A stretch of 64,000 bases of DNA from Pseudomonas sp. PB120 (GCF_009761815.1 NZ_RWIN01000011.1:29293-93292), one strand, 5' to 3'. Numbered from the stretch's first letter, positions 27,206 to 37,585 are shown. Translations and numbers: made by a program. The notes: generated by a model not told the origin, from the sequence alone.

Positions 27206-28222
27206 TCAGAGTTGCAGGATCAGGGTTTTCAGTGGCGGCTGTTGATCCATGGACGGGAAATCCCCCCCCGGTTTCATCACGGTCCACTCCCGCACCGGCC
27301 GCCCGGCCTTTTCTGCGCAACGCAAAACCTGCTCGCGCCAGTCGTCCATGCTGACTTTTGCCAGGTTGTTGCAGCAGATCAGCACGCCATTATCGGCGGT
27401 GGTCAGCAGGGCGGGTTTCAGCAGGCTTTGATAGTCGCGAAGCAGGTCGACGGTGCCGAACGCGCTCTTTGCCCAGGCCGGTGGATCAAGCAACACCAGA
27501 TCGTATTGGCGTTGTTCCAGGCGTTGATAGCTCGGCAATTTCTGCCCACGACGCTGACTGATCGGTAAACCGGCGAGCTGGCGGATAGCCGGGAAGTAGT
27601 CGGACTGGATGAATTCCATCGTCGGCAATTGCGGATTGAGCAGGCCGTTTTCACGGCCGACCGCCAGGTTGCCCTCGGCGAAATCCAGGTTGCAGACTTC
27701 GCGCGCGCCACCCGCCGCCGCGCTGAGGCCGACGCCGCAGGTGTAGGCAAACAGGTTGAGCACGCTTTTATGCTGGCTGTGATCCTTGACCCAGCCGCGG
27801 GTGTTGCGCAGGTCGAGGAACAACAGCGGATCCTGGCCGGGGTGACGGCCGCGAACCCGGTAATTCAGGCCCCATTCATGGCCGACCAGATCCTGCAGGG
27901 CCGCTTCATCGGCGCGGTACACGGTGTCTTCGCGGTCGATGCGCGAATTACCCCGGGAACGGTCGTTGTAGACCAGCAGGGTTTCGAGGCCCAGGTGTTG
28001 ATTGATGGTCTGGTGCAATTGCAGCAGTTCATCGCGCTCCAGCGACTGGTGAAAGCTTTGCACCAGCAGTTGCGGGCCGTAGCGGTCGATGGTCAAACCG
28101 CCTGCGCCTTCCTGGCTGCCGTGGAACAGCCGATAGCAATCGGTGCCTTGCTGATGCAGCTCGGCAAGCAGGTCCTGGCGACGGTCAAGGGCGGCGCGCA
28201 GCGCCTGATTCAAGGAAGACAT
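27206..28222 (-). CDS. Class I SAM-dependent rRNA methyltransferase-like protein (RlmI-type)
   Basis: A 338-residue methyltransferase. The SAM-binding motif VLNLFAYTCGVGLSAAAGGA and the catalytic DPPAW box (YDLVLLDPPAWAKSAFG) place it in the COG1092 family with the 23S rRNA m5C methyltransferase RlmI. The N-terminal part (residues 1-120) contains GGLTIDRYGPQLLVQSF, the dimerising or EEHEE-like region, but a full PUA domain is not obvious. It lies 93 bases beyond the start of the DUF748 gene and is on the same strand, upstream of it. The RNA target cannot be told from this. Confidence 0.85.
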   Translation of the reverse strand: MSSLNQALRAALDRRQDLLAELHQQGTDCYRLFHGSQEGAGGLTIDRYGPQLLVQSFHQSLERDELLQLHQTINQHLGLETLLVYNDRSRGNSRIDREDTVYRADEAALQDLVGHEWGLNYRVRGRHPGQDPLLFLDLRNTRGWVKDHSQHKSVLNLFAYTCGVGLSAAAGGAREVCNLDFAEGNLAVGRENGLLNPQLPTMEFIQSDYFPAIRQLAGLPISQRRGQKLPSYQRLEQRQYDLVLLDPPAWAKSAFGTVDLLRDYQSLLKPALLTTADNGVLICCNNLAKVSMDDWREQVLRCAEKAGRPVREWTVMKPGGDFPSMDQQPPLKTLILQL

Positions 28223-28287
28223 GCTGGGCGCCTTGCAGGAGGGAATTTGGCGCGGGAGTTTAACAGCATTGCCCGGTGGCGAGGGGT

Positions 28288-28418
28288 CTGTGGCGAGGGA
28301 GCTTGCTCCCGCTGGGCTGCGAAGCGGCCCCCACCCATTTCAGCCCTTCTGAAGAGTTTGCGAGCGCTTCGCACTCGAGCGGGACGATGCGGCGCCCCGA
28401 CAAGCTCCCTCGCCACAG
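28288..28418. repeat. REPIN of a second sequence class
   Basis: The left arm CTGTGGCGAGGGAGCTTGCT (28288 onward) and the right arm AAGCTCCCTCGCCACAG (28402-28418) are inverted copies of a REP that differs from the CTGTAGGAGCGAGC class used elsewhere in the window. It is between the methyltransferase gene and the MpaB-type oxygenase gene. Confidence 0.85.
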
Positions 28419-28430
28419 AGTTCGCCTGAG

Positions 28431-29303
28431 CTAGGTCAACAACCCCATCCGCCGCTTGGCACGATGCACCGAGCCGTTGCGCACCGCCCAGCGCAGCATC
28501 GGCGCGCTGCGGTTGACGCTGGCGCGGATCAGCTTGCGTTGCAGCGGGCCCTGGCGGACGCCGAGCATATCGCTGGCCCAGTCGGGCAGCAGGTCGATGC
28601 CGGCCTGCATCATCAACCCGCCGAAAGGCTTGGCCAGACGGCTCGGTGATGGCGCGTTCAACAACAGACGCAACACTTCCCGACTGCGCGCGTCGCACAA
28701 AAGCTGCGGGCGCATTCGCTCAAGGTATTCGGAAACTTCCTGCCGCGAGCGGGGCACATCCCGTGCGCCCAGCCGTTCCGCAACCAGGGCGATTTCATCG
28801 TAGTAACGGTCCTGATCGGCCAGCGACAGCTGCGGATTGCGGTAGCGCAGATGGGCCGCAAGAAAATTGCTGACTTCCGCCACGTGCACCCAGGTCAGCA
28901 GATCCGGATCGCTGGCGGCGTACGGCCGGCCATCGGGCGCGGTGCCGGTAACCTGGAGGTGGATGGTCCGGACCTTCTCGATCAACCAGTCGGCATCTTT
29001 GCGCGAGCCGAAGGTCGTGCCAGAGATGAACTGCCCGGTACGGCGCAATCGGCCGAGCATGTCTTCGCGAAAGTTGGAATGGTCCCAGACCCCGGCCAGG
29101 GCCAGTGGATGCAGGGCTTGCAGCATCAGGGCGCTGATGCCGCCGATGAGCATGCTGCTGAAGTCGCCATGCACTTGCCAACTCACCGAATCCGGGCCGA
29201 ACAGGCCCGGATCACCCTTGGGATTTTCCAGGTCGAGCTTGCCCAGGGACAGACCCGTCAGGCTCATGACCTGGGTTTCGATGCGGCTACGGATGAATTC
29301 CAT
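28431..29303 (-). CDS. MpaB-family (DUF2236) oxygenase
   Basis: A 290-residue all-alpha protein. The family marks are LMLQALHPLALAGVWDHSNF near residue 60, the RTGQFISGTTFGS segment and the TWVHVAEVSNFLAAHLRY segment around residue 138, which hold the histidines that bind a heme b in MpaB' and latex-clearing-protein relatives. Substrates of family members range from polyisoprene to fungal terpenoids; here no substrate is indicated. The gene stands between REPINs on both sides, and its upstream REPIN arm begins only 8 bases before the ATG, so its 5' leader is short or structured. Confidence 0.82.
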   Translation of the reverse strand: MEFIRSRIETQVMSLTGLSLGKLDLENPKGDPGLFGPDSVSWQVHGDFSSMLIGGISALMLQALHPLALAGVWDHSNFREDMLGRLRRTGQFISGTTFGSRKDADWLIEKVRTIHLQVTGTAPDGRPYAASDPDLLTWVHVAEVSNFLAAHLRYRNPQLSLADQDRYYDEIALVAERLGARDVPRSRQEVSEYLERMRPQLLCDARSREVLRLLLNAPSPSRLAKPFGGLMMQAGIDLLPDWASDMLGVRQGPLQRKLIRASVNRSAPMLRWAVRNGSVHRAKRRMGLLT

Positions 29304-29310
29304 GGTGACC

Positions 29311-29412
29311 TTGCAGGAGCGAGCTTGCTCGCGATGGGCGTTAACGATAACGCGTGCTTCCTGAATGTATGCGGCGCGCTTGAGTGCATCGCGAGCGAGC
29401 TCGCTCCTACAG
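29311..29412. repeat. REPIN adjacent to the MpaB-type gene start
   Basis: Inverted REP arms (TTGCAGGAGCGAGCTTGCTC on the left, GAGCGAGCTCGCTCCTACAG on the right). It occupies almost the whole gap between the acs stop (29424) and the oxygenase start (29303). Confidence 0.9.
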
Positions 29413-29423
29413 TGGGTAGAGCG

Positions 29424-31361
29424 TCACTGGTTCAGGCGTTTATCGACCAGCTCCTGGACCACGCTCGGATCAGCCAGCGTCGAGGTGTCGCCCAGGCTGT
29501 CGAGTTCGTTGCAGGCGATCTTGCGCAGAATCCGCCGCATGATCTTGCCTGAACGGGTTTTCGGCAAGGCCGGGGCCCACTGAATCAAATCCGGTTTGGC
29601 GAAACTGCCGATTTCCTTGCTGACGTGGGCCAGCAGTTCCTTCTTCAGTTCGTCATTGGGTTCGGTACCGTTCATGGGCGTAACGAAGGCATAGATGCCC
29701 TGGCCTTTGACGTCGTGAGGGTAACCGACCACGGCCGCCTCGGCGATGCTGTCGTGCAGCACCAGCGCGCTTTCCACTTCGGCGGTACCGATGCGATGCC
29801 CGGAAACGTTGATCACGTCGTCGATGCGCCCGGTGATCCAGTAATCGCCATCCTCGTCGCGCCGCGCGCCGTCACCGGTGAAGTAGTAGCCGGGGTAGGG
29901 CTTGAAGTAGGTGTCGACCATGCGTTGCGGGTCGCCGTAGACACTGCGGATCTGCGCCGGCCAGCTGGATTTGATCGCTAGCACGCCGCTGCCGGCGCCC
30001 TTGATCTCCCTGCCGGTTTCGTCAAGCAACACCGGTTGCACGCCGAACATGGGTTGGGTGGCGCAGCCGGGTTTGATCCGTTGTGCGCTGACCAGAGGGC
30101 TGAGCATGATGCCGCCGGTTTCAGTCTGCCACCAGGTGTCGACGATGGGGCAGCGTTGCTCGCCGACCGCATTGAAGTACCAGTCCCACGCTTCCGGGTT
30201 GATCGGCTCACCGACACTGCCGAGTAATCTGAGGCTCGCCCGGGATGTTTCCTTCAATGGCTCGGGGCCTTCGCGCATCAGCGAACGCAGGGCGGTGGGT
30301 GCGGTGTAGAAGATGTTCACGTGGTGTTTGTCGATGACCTGCCAGAAGCGCGAGCTGCTCGGGTAGCTCGGCACGCCTTCGAAGATCAGCGTGGTCGCGC
30401 CATTGGCCAGCGGGCCGTAGACGATGTAGCTGTGGCCGGTGACCCAGCCGACATCGGCGGTGCACCAGAATACTTCGCCATCGCGGTAGTCGAGCACGTA
30501 CTTGAAGGTCATCGCCGCTTGCAGCAGATAGCCGCCGGTGGTGTGCAACACGCCTTTGGGTTTGCCGGTGCTGCCGGAGGTGTAGAGGATGAACAGCGGG
30601 TCCTCGGCATCCATCGGCTCGGGCGGGCAATCGTCGCTGACGTCGCGCAGCGCCTGGTGATACCAGATGTCCCGGCCTTCGACCCAGTTCACTTCGCCCT
30701 GGGTGCGCTCGACCACGATCACCGTGCTGACGTTCGGGCAACTGAGCAGCGCCTTGTCGACCTTCTCTTTGAGCGGCACGACTTTACCGCCGCGCACGCC
30801 TTCATCGGCGGTGATCACGGTGCGGCAGTCGGCGTCGAGGATCCGGTCGCGCACGGAGTCCGGGGAGAAACCACCAAACACCACCGAATGCACCGCGCCA
30901 ATCCGCGTGCAGGCGAGCATCGCGTAGGCGGCTTCGGGGATCATCGGCATGTAGATGCACACCCGGTCACCTTTCTTCACGCCACGGCTTTTGAGCACGT
31001 TGGCCAGGCGGCAGACGTTGTGATGAAGTTTTTTGTAGGTGATTTGGACGGATTCGACAGGGTCGTCGCCTTCCCAGATGATCGCGGTCTGATCGCCGCG
31101 CTTTTCCAGGTGGCGGTCAATGCAGTTGTAACTGACGTTCAATTTTGCGCCGGAGAACCAGCTGGCTTCACCCGTTTTCAGGTTGTAGCGCTGGACGGTG
31201 TCCCACGGTGTGGACCAGTCGAGAAAGCGCGTGGCCTGTTCGGCCCAGAAGGTGCTGGGGTGTTCGATGGATTGGCGGTATAGCCGGTGATAGTCGTCTT
31301 GACTCAACTGCGCAGCCCGGCGGACGGCATCGGCTTTGGGGAACGTTCTGATATCGAACAT
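29424..31361 (-). CDS. acs: Acetyl-CoA synthetase
   Basis: A 645-residue AMP-forming ligase of standard length. The ATP signature [20 protein letters not shown] is near residue 265, the WWQTETGG motif near residue 413 and the C-terminal acetylatable lysine motif [11 protein letters not shown] near residue 605. It activates acetate to acetyl-CoA through acetyl-AMP, allowing growth on acetate and salvage of overflow acetate. It appears monocistronic, with REPINs at each end. Activity of this enzyme is normally switched off by acetylation of that Lys. Confidence 0.97.
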   Translation of the reverse strand: MFDIRTFPKADAVRRAAQLSQDDYHRLYRQSIEHPSTFWAEQATRFLDWSTPWDTVQRYNLKTGEASWFSGAKLNVSYNCIDRHLEKRGDQTAIIWEGDDPVESVQITYKKLHHNVCRLANVLKSRGVKKGDRVCIYMPMIPEAAYAMLACTRIGAVHSVVFGGFSPDSVRDRILDADCRTVITADEGVRGGKVVPLKEKVDKALLSCPNVSTVIVVERTQGEVNWVEGRDIWYHQALRDVSDDCPPEPMDAEDPLFILYTSGSTGKPKGVLHTTGGYLLQAAMTFKYVLDYRDGEVFWCTADVGWVTGHSYIVYGPLANGATTLIFEGVPSYPSSSRFWQVIDKHHVNIFYTAPTALRSLMREGPEPLKETSRASLRLLGSVGEPINPEAWDWYFNAVGEQRCPIVDTWWQTETGGIMLSPLVSAQRIKPGCATQPMFGVQPVLLDETGREIKGAGSGVLAIKSSWPAQIRSVYGDPQRMVDTYFKPYPGYYFTGDGARRDEDGDYWITGRIDDVINVSGHRIGTAEVESALVLHDSIAEAAVVGYPHDVKGQGIYAFVTPMNGTEPNDELKKELLAHVSKEIGSFAKPDLIQWAPALPKTRSGKIMRRILRKIACNELDSLGDTSTLADPSVVQELVDKRLNQ

Positions 31362-31440
31362 GACGGTTCCTTATTCTTGTTTTGCGACAAGGATAAAGAT
31401 GCGCCGAGTGCTCAAGTGGTTCAAGTCATACACAAAGCAA

Positions 31441-31524
31441 CTGTAGGAGCGAGCTTGCTCGCGATGGTGTGTCAGTGACCACGGGGTGGCTGACATATCA
31501 TCGCGAGCAAGCTCGCTCCTACAG
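31441..31524. repeat. REPIN
   Basis: Perfect inverted REP arms (CTGTAGGAGCGAGCTTGCTC and complement) with a 34-base spacer carrying GTGTCAG / CTGACA inverted bases. It lies between the pgi stop and the acs promoter region. Confidence 0.92.
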
Positions 31525-31542
31525 GTATCGAGTCTGGGCGAC

Positions 31543-33207
31543 TTAGCCGCGGTGACGACCGCGGAAGTAGTTGATCAGCCCTTGGGTGGACGCGTCGTCA
31601 GCCGGTGTTTCTTCACTGCCGACCAGACGGTTGTAGACGCCTTTGCCCAACTCTTTGCCCAGCTCCACGCCCCACTGGTCGAAGGCGTTGATGCCCCAGA
31701 TCACGCTTTGCACGAAGACTTTGTGTTCGTACATGGCCACCAGTGCGCCGAGTCGGCGCGGGCTGATGCGTTCGACCACCAGGGTGTTGCTCGGACGGTT
31801 GCCCGGGATCACCTTGTGCGGCGCGAGTTTGTGCACGTCGGCTTCGCTCATGCCCTTGTCCCGCAGCTCGGTTTCGGCTTCGGCCAGGGTTTTGCCCAGC
31901 ATCAGCGCCTGGCTCTGCGACAGGCAGTTGGCGTACAGCCACTGGTGGTGGTCGGACACCGGGTTGAAGCTGACGATCGGTACGATGAAATCGGCCGGGA
32001 TCAGTTGGGTGCCCTGGTGCAGCAACTGGTGATACGCATGCTGACCGTTGCAACCCACGCCACCCCAGATCACCGGACCGGTGTCGGTGGCGACGGGGGT
32101 GCCGTCCTGGCGCACGCGTTTGCCGTTGGACTCCATGTCCAGTTGTTGCAAGTGCTTGGTGATGTTGCGCAGGTAGTGGTCGTACGGCAGGATCGCGTGG
32201 CTCTGCGCGCCCCAGAAATTGCCGTACCAGACACCGAGCAAGGCCAGCAGTACCGGCATGTTCTGTTCGAATGGCGCGCTCTGGAAATGCTGGTCCATGG
32301 TGTAGGCACCGGACAGCAGTTCCTTGAAGTTCGACATGCCGATGGCCAGGGCAATCGGCAGGCCGATGGCCGACCACAGCGAGTAACGCCCGCCGACCCA
32401 GTCCCACATCGGGAAGATGTTTTCTTCGCGAATACCGAACGCCACGGCCGCCGCGTTGTTGCTGGAAACGGCGATGAAGTGACGATACAGCTCGGCTTCC
32501 GAGCCACCCTGAGCCAGGTACCAGGCGCGAGCGGCCTGGGCATTTTTCAGGGTTTCGAGGGTGTTGAAGGATTTCGAGGAGACGATGAACAGCGTGGTCT
32601 CGGCGCGCAGCTTCATGGTCAGTTCGTGGAACTCACTGCCGTCGATGTTCGCCAGGTAATGGCAGCGCACGCCTTTCTGGGCGTAGGACAGCAGGGCTTC
32701 GGACACCAGCTCGGGGCCGAGGAACGAGCCGCCGATACCGATGTTCACCACGTCGGTGATCGGCTTTTCGGTGTAACCGCGCCACAGACCGTCATGGATA
32801 CGGCCCACGAGGTCGGTGATCTGGTTCAGGACTTTGTGCACTTCCGGCATCACGTTGACGCCGTTGACCGACAGCTTGTCGCCAACAGGACGGCGCAGTG
32901 CCGTGTGCAGGGCCGGGCGGCCTTCGGACGAGTTGACGATTTCGCCTTCGAACAGCGCCTTGATAGCGCCCTTGAGGTCGACTTCGTTGGCCAGGCCCAC
33001 CAGCAGATTGCGGGTCTCGGCGTTAATCAGGTTTTTCGAATAGTCGAGAAACAGGCCACAGCTGCTGAGGGTGAATTGCGTAAAGCGCTGCGGGTCGGCA
33101 TTAAAGGCTTCGCGCATGCTGAAATCCTGCATGGCTTGGCGGTGGTCATTCAACGCTTGCCAGGCGGGCAGAGCGGTCACGTCGTGAGGAGTGCGGTAGT
33201 ACGCCAT
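31543..33207 (-). CDS. pgi: Glucose-6-phosphate isomerase
   Basis: A 554-residue enzyme of standard length. Both family signatures are present: [18 protein letters not shown] and [20 protein letters not shown] (catalytic region), with [14 protein letters not shown] near the C-terminus. It interconverts glucose 6-phosphate and fructose 6-phosphate; in Pseudomonas it mainly runs toward glucose 6-phosphate in the Entner-Doudoroff cycle. It lies 230 bases downstream of panC on the same strand. Confidence 0.97.
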   Translation of the reverse strand: MAYYRTPHDVTALPAWQALNDHRQAMQDFSMREAFNADPQRFTQFTLSSCGLFLDYSKNLINAETRNLLVGLANEVDLKGAIKALFEGEIVNSSEGRPALHTALRRPVGDKLSVNGVNVMPEVHKVLNQITDLVGRIHDGLWRGYTEKPITDVVNIGIGGSFLGPELVSEALLSYAQKGVRCHYLANIDGSEFHELTMKLRAETTLFIVSSKSFNTLETLKNAQAARAWYLAQGGSEAELYRHFIAVSSNNAAAVAFGIREENIFPMWDWVGGRYSLWSAIGLPIALAIGMSNFKELLSGAYTMDQHFQSAPFEQNMPVLLALLGVWYGNFWGAQSHAILPYDHYLRNITKHLQQLDMESNGKRVRQDGTPVATDTGPVIWGGVGCNGQHAYHQLLHQGTQLIPADFIVPIVSFNPVSDHHQWLYANCLSQSQALMLGKTLAEAETELRDKGMSEADVHKLAPHKVIPGNRPSNTLVVERISPRRLGALVAMYEHKVFVQSVIWGINAFDQWGVELGKELGKGVYNRLVGSEETPADDASTQGLINYFRGRHRG

Positions 33208-33437
33208 CGCTGCGGGTTTCCTTTTTACTTGAACGGCCTTTTGAACACGATAAATCCCGGAACGCTGTGGGTAGGCGTCCGGTCAACTGCGTCGACACGA
33301 TTTCATGACACAGGGCGAATACAGTAAACCTCGCGCTGCATTCTGTCTTGGCTTTGTCTGACCCGTTCCCGGTACTTTTTTATACACCAAGCAGGGAACG
33401 GTCCGACAGACGGTGGAGGAGGGTGGTTTTGCGGTGA

Positions 33438-34298
33438 TCAGGCTGGCGCGTCAAGATTCAGATGCAGGTTGTCGATCAACCGGGTGGTGCCCAGGAAGGC
33501 AGCCACCAGAATCACCAGGTCACGGTCTTCCGAAGTCGCTGGGCGCAAGGTCAGCGCATGGCGAATTTCCAGGTAGTCCGTACGCAAGCCGGCAGCTTCG
33601 AGCTGCTTGATTTGAGCGTTGATCAACGCCGGGAAGTTCCGCTCACCCTGCTTGATCGATTCGGCGATTGCGCTGAGCGTGCGATACACCACCGGCGCAA
33701 CGGCACGCTGTTCTTCGCTGAGGAAACCGTTGCGCGACGACAGCGCCAGGCCATCCGCAGCCCTCACGGTTGGCTCGCCGATAATCTGCACCGGCATGTT
33801 CAGGTCATGCACCAGCGCGCGGATGACCGCCAATTGCTGGAAGTCTTTCTGGCCAAAGATTGCCAGGTCCGGCTGGACCATGTTGAACAGCTTGCTGACC
33901 ACGGTCGCCACACCTTCAAAGTGCCCGGGACGGCTGGCGCCGCACAGGCCTTCGGAAAGTTGCGGCACGCTGACGCGGGTTTGCCCGGTCATGCCGTCCG
34001 GGTACATCTCTTCGACAGTGGGCGCGAACAGCAAGTGGCAACCGGCCTGGAGCAGTTTCTCCTGATCGGCTGCGAGGGTGCGCGGGTATTTGTCGAGGTC
34101 TTCGCCGGCGCCGAATTGCAGCGGGTTGACGAAGATGCTCGCGACCACAAAATCTGCCCGTTGGGAGGCTTTGGTCACCAGCGCGACATGGCCGCTGTGC
34201 AGGTTGCCCATGGTCGGCACGAAGCCGATGCGCTTGCCTTCGCTGCGGGCACGGGCGACGGCGGCCCGCAATTCGCGTACGGTTTTTACGGTGTTCAT
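33438..34298 (-). CDS. panC: Pantothenate synthetase PanC
   Basis: A 286-residue ligase with the HIGH-type motif [15 protein letters not shown] and the KMSKS-like [11 protein letters not shown]. It joins pantoate and beta-alanine with ATP. Its start overlaps the panB stop by four bases. In some pseudomonads panD follows panC; here only 230 bases separate it from pgi and panD is absent. Confidence 0.96.
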   Translation of the reverse strand: MNTVKTVRELRAAVARARSEGKRIGFVPTMGNLHSGHVALVTKASQRADFVVASIFVNPLQFGAGEDLDKYPRTLAADQEKLLQAGCHLLFAPTVEEMYPDGMTGQTRVSVPQLSEGLCGASRPGHFEGVATVVSKLFNMVQPDLAIFGQKDFQQLAVIRALVHDLNMPVQIIGEPTVRAADGLALSSRNGFLSEEQRAVAPVVYRTLSAIAESIKQGERNFPALINAQIKQLEAAGLRTDYLEIRHALTLRPATSEDRDLVILVAAFLGTTRLIDNLHLNLDAPA

Positions 34299-35095
34299 GC
34301 AGAGAATCCGTGCTCGATACCAGGGAAAGTTGCAGCTTTGACTTCGGTGACATAAGCATTCAAGGCCGCTTGAATGCTTTCTTGGCCAGCCATGAAGTTC
34401 TTCACGAATTTTGGAACGCGGCCGGTAATGGACAGGCCGAGCATGTCATGCAGGACCAGCACCTGGCCGTCGGTGGCATTGCCGGCACCGATGCCGATCA
34501 CCGGGATTTTAACCGCTTGGGTGATTTCCTCGGCCAGTTCGCTCGGCACGCATTCGAGCAGCAGCATCGCTGCGCCGGCCTGCTCCAGGGAAATCGCGTC
34601 GGCACGCATCTGCCGTGCCTGGTTTTCGTTGCGGCCCTGGACTTTGTAACCGCCGAGGATGTTCACCGATTGCGGGGTCAGCCCCATGTGCGCACACACC
34701 GGAATACCGCGCTCGGCCAGCAGACGGATCGAGTCGGCCAGCCACAGTGCGCCTTCTACCTTGACCATGTGCGCACCGGCCTGCATCAACAGCGCGCTGT
34801 TGGTCATGGCTTGTTCGGTGGTGGCATAGGCCATGAACGGCAGGTCGGCAAGGATCAATGCATCGGTGTTACCGCGTTTGACGGCCGCCACGTGGTAAGC
34901 CATCTCGGCGGTGGTAACCGGCAAGGTGCTGTCGTGACCTTGCAAAACCATGCCGAGGGAGTCGCCCACCAGCAGCACTTCGACACCGGCCTCGTTGCAG
35001 GCGTGGGCGAAGGTTGCGTCATAGCAGGTCAGCATGGTGATTTTTTCACCTTTTTGCTTGATACCTTGCAGGGTGGTCAGGGTGATGGCTGGCAT
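34295..35095 (-). CDS. panB: Ketopantoate hydroxymethyltransferase PanB
   Basis: A 266-residue TIM-barrel enzyme with [20 protein letters not shown] (metal Asp) and the [20 protein letters not shown] region. It makes ketopantoate from 2-ketoisovalerate and methylene-tetrahydrofolate, the first pantothenate-specific step. It is the first gene of panB-panC, with coupled translation to panC. Confidence 0.96.
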   Translation of the reverse strand: MPAITLTTLQGIKQKGEKITMLTCYDATFAHACNEAGVEVLLVGDSLGMVLQGHDSTLPVTTAEMAYHVAAVKRGNTDALILADLPFMAYATTEQAMTNSALLMQAGAHMVKVEGALWLADSIRLLAERGIPVCAHMGLTPQSVNILGGYKVQGRNENQARQMRADAISLEQAGAAMLLLECVPSELAEEITQAVKIPVIGIGAGNATDGQVLVLHDMLGLSITGRVPKFVKNFMAGQESIQAALNAYVTEVKAATFPGIEHGFSA

Positions 35096-35275
35096 GAAAA
35101 GTTCCTCATTCAGGCGCTGTGGAAACTACTGCGAGTAACGCGCGTGATTCTTCGTTAAATACAGGCGCACGGTCTGTTGTCGTGCTTTGAAGGCCTGGAT
35201 TGCGCCCTTCAACGCCGTGTTGGCGGCAACGGGACGCCTATAGTCGTGAGGAGAACTCGGGAAGTCAATTGCATG

Positions 35276-35315
35276 TGTTACCGCATTGTTACGTCTGGGG
35301 TGTTACCGGCGTAAC
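35276..35315. promoter_or_regulatory. Cluster of TGTTAC motifs upstream of panB
   Basis: TGTTAC occurs at 35276, 35287 and 35301, and the last forms the palindrome GTTAC-CGGC-GTAAC (35302-35315). They lie 180-220 bases upstream of the panB start. The half-site equals the one in the CbrB boxes at 38081-38132, but the arrangement differs. The rest of 35096-35461 holds a REPIN and no gene. Confidence 0.35.
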
Positions 35316-35360
35316 TGATGCGATTCAGCAGGCGCAGATCCCATACCCGACAAAAATCCC

Positions 35361-35452
35361 CTGTAGGAGCGAGCTTGCTCGCGATAGCGGTTTAACATTC
35401 ACCTACGTTGTTGAATGTCAGGACGCCATCGCGAGCAAGCTCGCTCCTACAG
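35361..35452. repeat. REPIN
   Basis: Perfect inverted REP arms with a spacer holding AACATTCA / TGAATGT inverted bases. Its end is 9 bases from the folK stop codon. Confidence 0.92.
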
Positions 35453-35461
35453 GTGTTTTTG

Positions 35462-35947
35462 TCAATTTTGGGGGAGGCGTTCCAGGCCGACGAACGGGCA
35501 GGCTGCGAGCAAGTCCTTCAGGACGCGGCCATCCGCCAAACGCAAATCCGCAGGTGCCACTTCGGCCAGCGGATACAGAACGAAGGCGCGTTCCTGCAGA
35601 TGATAATGGGGGACGTTGAGCCGAGGCTCGTCGATCAGCCGATCACCGAACAGCACGATGTCGAGGTCCAGCGTGCGGGGCCCCCAGCGCTCAAGGCGTT
35701 CGCGGCCCTGCTGGTTTTCGATGGCTTGCAGCGCATCGAGCAGTTCCAGCGGTGCAAGCTCGCTGTCGAGTGCGGCGACCGCGTTGGTATAGCGCGGTTG
35801 ACCGGGTAACAGCGAATCGCTTTGGTAAAACGCGGACACCCCGACCAGTGCAGTCTGCGGTAACCGGGCCAGCGCCTCGACGGCGCTGCGCAATTGTTCG
35901 GCGGGAGCGGCCAGATTGCTGCCCATGCCGATGTAGATGCGTTCCAT
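35462..35947 (-). CDS. folK: 7,8-dihydro-6-hydroxymethylpterin pyrophosphokinase FolK
   Basis: A 161-residue enzyme with IGMGSNLAAPAEQLR at the N-terminus and the signature RWGPRTLDLDIVLFGD. It transfers pyrophosphate from ATP to the pterin alcohol in folate synthesis. The start is 3 bases past the pcnB stop. The pcnB-folK pairing is conserved in gammaproteobacteria. Confidence 0.95.
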   Translation of the reverse strand: MERIYIGMGSNLAAPAEQLRSAVEALARLPQTALVGVSAFYQSDSLLPGQPRYTNAVAALDSELAPLELLDALQAIENQQGRERLERWGPRTLDLDIVLFGDRLIDEPRLNVPHYHLQERAFVLYPLAEVAPADLRLADGRVLKDLLAACPFVGLERLPQN

Positions 35948-35950
35948 GGA

Positions 35951-37351
35951 TTACTCGCCCGTCGCACTCGGTGCGCCGGCCGTGCGTTTGCGCTTGGCGC
36001 CTCCACTGCGACGACGCTTGCGGGGTGCGCCGGTGCCGTCGTCCTTGCCGCTGAGGTCGCGAATCATGTCGCGGCGCTCGCTGTCGTTGGCGTCCTGATA
36101 GTCCGTCCACCATTCGCCCAGGCCGTCGGTCTGCTCGCCCGCGCTTTCGCGCAGCAGCAGGAAGTCGTAACCGGCGCGGAACCGTGGGTTATCCAGCAAC
36201 AGGTCGGCGCGCTTGCCGCTGCGGCGTGGCAGGCGCTCCTGCATGTCCCAGATCTCGCGGATCGGCATGGTGAAGCGTTTCGGAATCGCAATGCGCTGGC
36301 ACTGTTCGGCAATCAGCTCGTGCGCCGCTTCCTGCATCGCTGGAATCGGCGGCATGCCACGCTCCTGCAGACGCAACACGCGCGCTGGCAGGGCAGGCCA
36401 CAACAGCGCTGCAAACAGGAACGCCGGGGTCACCGGTTTGTTCTGCTTGATCCGCAGGTCGGTGTTGATCAGGGCTTCGCTGATCAGCGTGTGGGTGTAC
36501 GTCGGGTTGTATTCCAGCGCCTCGGCACTCGCCGGGAACAGTGGATCGAACAACTGCAGGTCGACCAGCATCTCGAAGGTGTCCGCGGCATGGCCGGAGA
36601 GGAACAGCTTGAGTACTTCTTCGAACAGGCGGGCCGACGGGATTTCGCGCAGCATCGGCGCCAGTTCGCGAATCGGCAGGGCGCTGTGCTTCTCGATGCC
36701 GAAATTCAGCTTGGCGGCAAAACGCACGGCCCGCAGCATCCGTACCGGGTCTTCCTGGTAGCGTTGCTTCGGATCGCCGATCAGGCGGATCAGGTGGTTG
36801 CGGATGTCGTGTACGCCGTTGGCGTAATCGAGAATGCGTTCGCTGACCGGATCGTAATACAGGGCGTTGATGGTGAAGTCGCGGCGTTGCGCGTCTTCTT
36901 CCAGCGTGCCGTAGACGTTATCGCGCAGGATACGACCGCTCTCGTTGCGGGAAGACTGGTTGCTGTCTTCCTCTTCATCGTTTTGCGGGTGATTGGCGCG
37001 GAAGGTCGCCACTTCGATGATCTCGCGACCAAAGTGGATGTGCACCAGTTTGAAACGGCGCCCGATAATGCGCGCGTTGCGGAACTCGGCCCGGACTTGT
37101 TCGGGGGTGGCGCTGGTGGCGACGTCGAAATCCTTGGGCGTGATGCCCAGCAGCATGTCACGCACGCAGCCGCCGACCAGGTAAGCCTGGTAACCGGCGT
37201 TCTGCAGGCGTTCGACGATATTCACCGCATAACGGCTGAATTGGGCCTTTTGCAGCGAATGTTGGCCGCTGTTGAGCACTTCAGGCGTACTGCGAATGTG
37301 TTGCGTATGACGCTTGGGAGAACGGAATGACTGGAACAGCTTCTTCAGCAT
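35951..37351 (-). CDS. pcnB: Poly(A) polymerase I PcnB
   Basis: A 466-residue nucleotidyltransferase. The head motif YLVGGCVRDMLLGITPKDFD with the DxD metal site (FDVATSA) is at residues 65-90, followed by the RRDFTINALYYDP motif and the RNA-binding domain GDPKQRYQEDPVRMLRAVRF. A basic C-terminal tail (PRKRRRSGGAKRKRTAG) is typical. It adds 3' A tails that speed mRNA and sRNA decay. The start at 37351 was chosen because the longer frame upstream reads through a REPIN. It is 230 bases downstream of the CrcZ terminator. Confidence 0.95.
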   Translation of the reverse strand: MLKKLFQSFRSPKRHTQHIRSTPEVLNSGQHSLQKAQFSRYAVNIVERLQNAGYQAYLVGGCVRDMLLGITPKDFDVATSATPEQVRAEFRNARIIGRRFKLVHIHFGREIIEVATFRANHPQNDEEEDSNQSSRNESGRILRDNVYGTLEEDAQRRDFTINALYYDPVSERILDYANGVHDIRNHLIRLIGDPKQRYQEDPVRMLRAVRFAAKLNFGIEKHSALPIRELAPMLREIPSARLFEEVLKLFLSGHAADTFEMLVDLQLFDPLFPASAEALEYNPTYTHTLISEALINTDLRIKQNKPVTPAFLFAALLWPALPARVLRLQERGMPPIPAMQEAAHELIAEQCQRIAIPKRFTMPIREIWDMQERLPRRSGKRADLLLDNPRFRAGYDFLLLRESAGEQTDGLGEWWTDYQDANDSERRDMIRDLSGKDDGTGAPRKRRRSGGAKRKRTAGAPSATGE

Positions 37352-37459
37352 GGGATGCACTGTTTGAAGGAATGTTCGGCCATAACGAAGAATGACCGCA
37401 TGATGGGCGGGGATTCTAGCATTTAGTCGGGGGATGGTGTAGGACACAGCAGATATGAG

Positions 37460-37562
37460 CTGTAGGAGCGAGCTTGCTCGCGAAAAGGCGTTAACGATAA
37501 CGCACAAAACCGGATGCCCCGAGGCGCCTGTTGGATTTTCGCGAGCGAGCTCGCTCCTACAG
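37460..37562. repeat. REPIN
   Basis: Inverted REP arms (CTGTAGGAGCGAGCTTGCTC and GAGCGAGCTCGCTCCTACAG) with a 55-base spacer containing GCGTTAACGATAACGC. It lies between the crcZ terminator and pcnB. Confidence 0.92.
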
Positions 37563-37585
37563 TAGGCAGGGTACTGAATCGCAGA

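Noticed and set aside
31486..33327. A 613-codon open frame on the plus strand opposite pgi
   Set aside because: It is the reverse shadow of a strongly coding GC-rich gene; pgi is complete with both signatures, and the shadow has no recognisable domain.
33360..33410. Inverted bases GTTCCC / GGGAAC between panC and pgi as a terminator
   Set aside because: The stem is short with a loop of over 20 bases and the T-run lies inside the loop, so it is not a convincing terminator.
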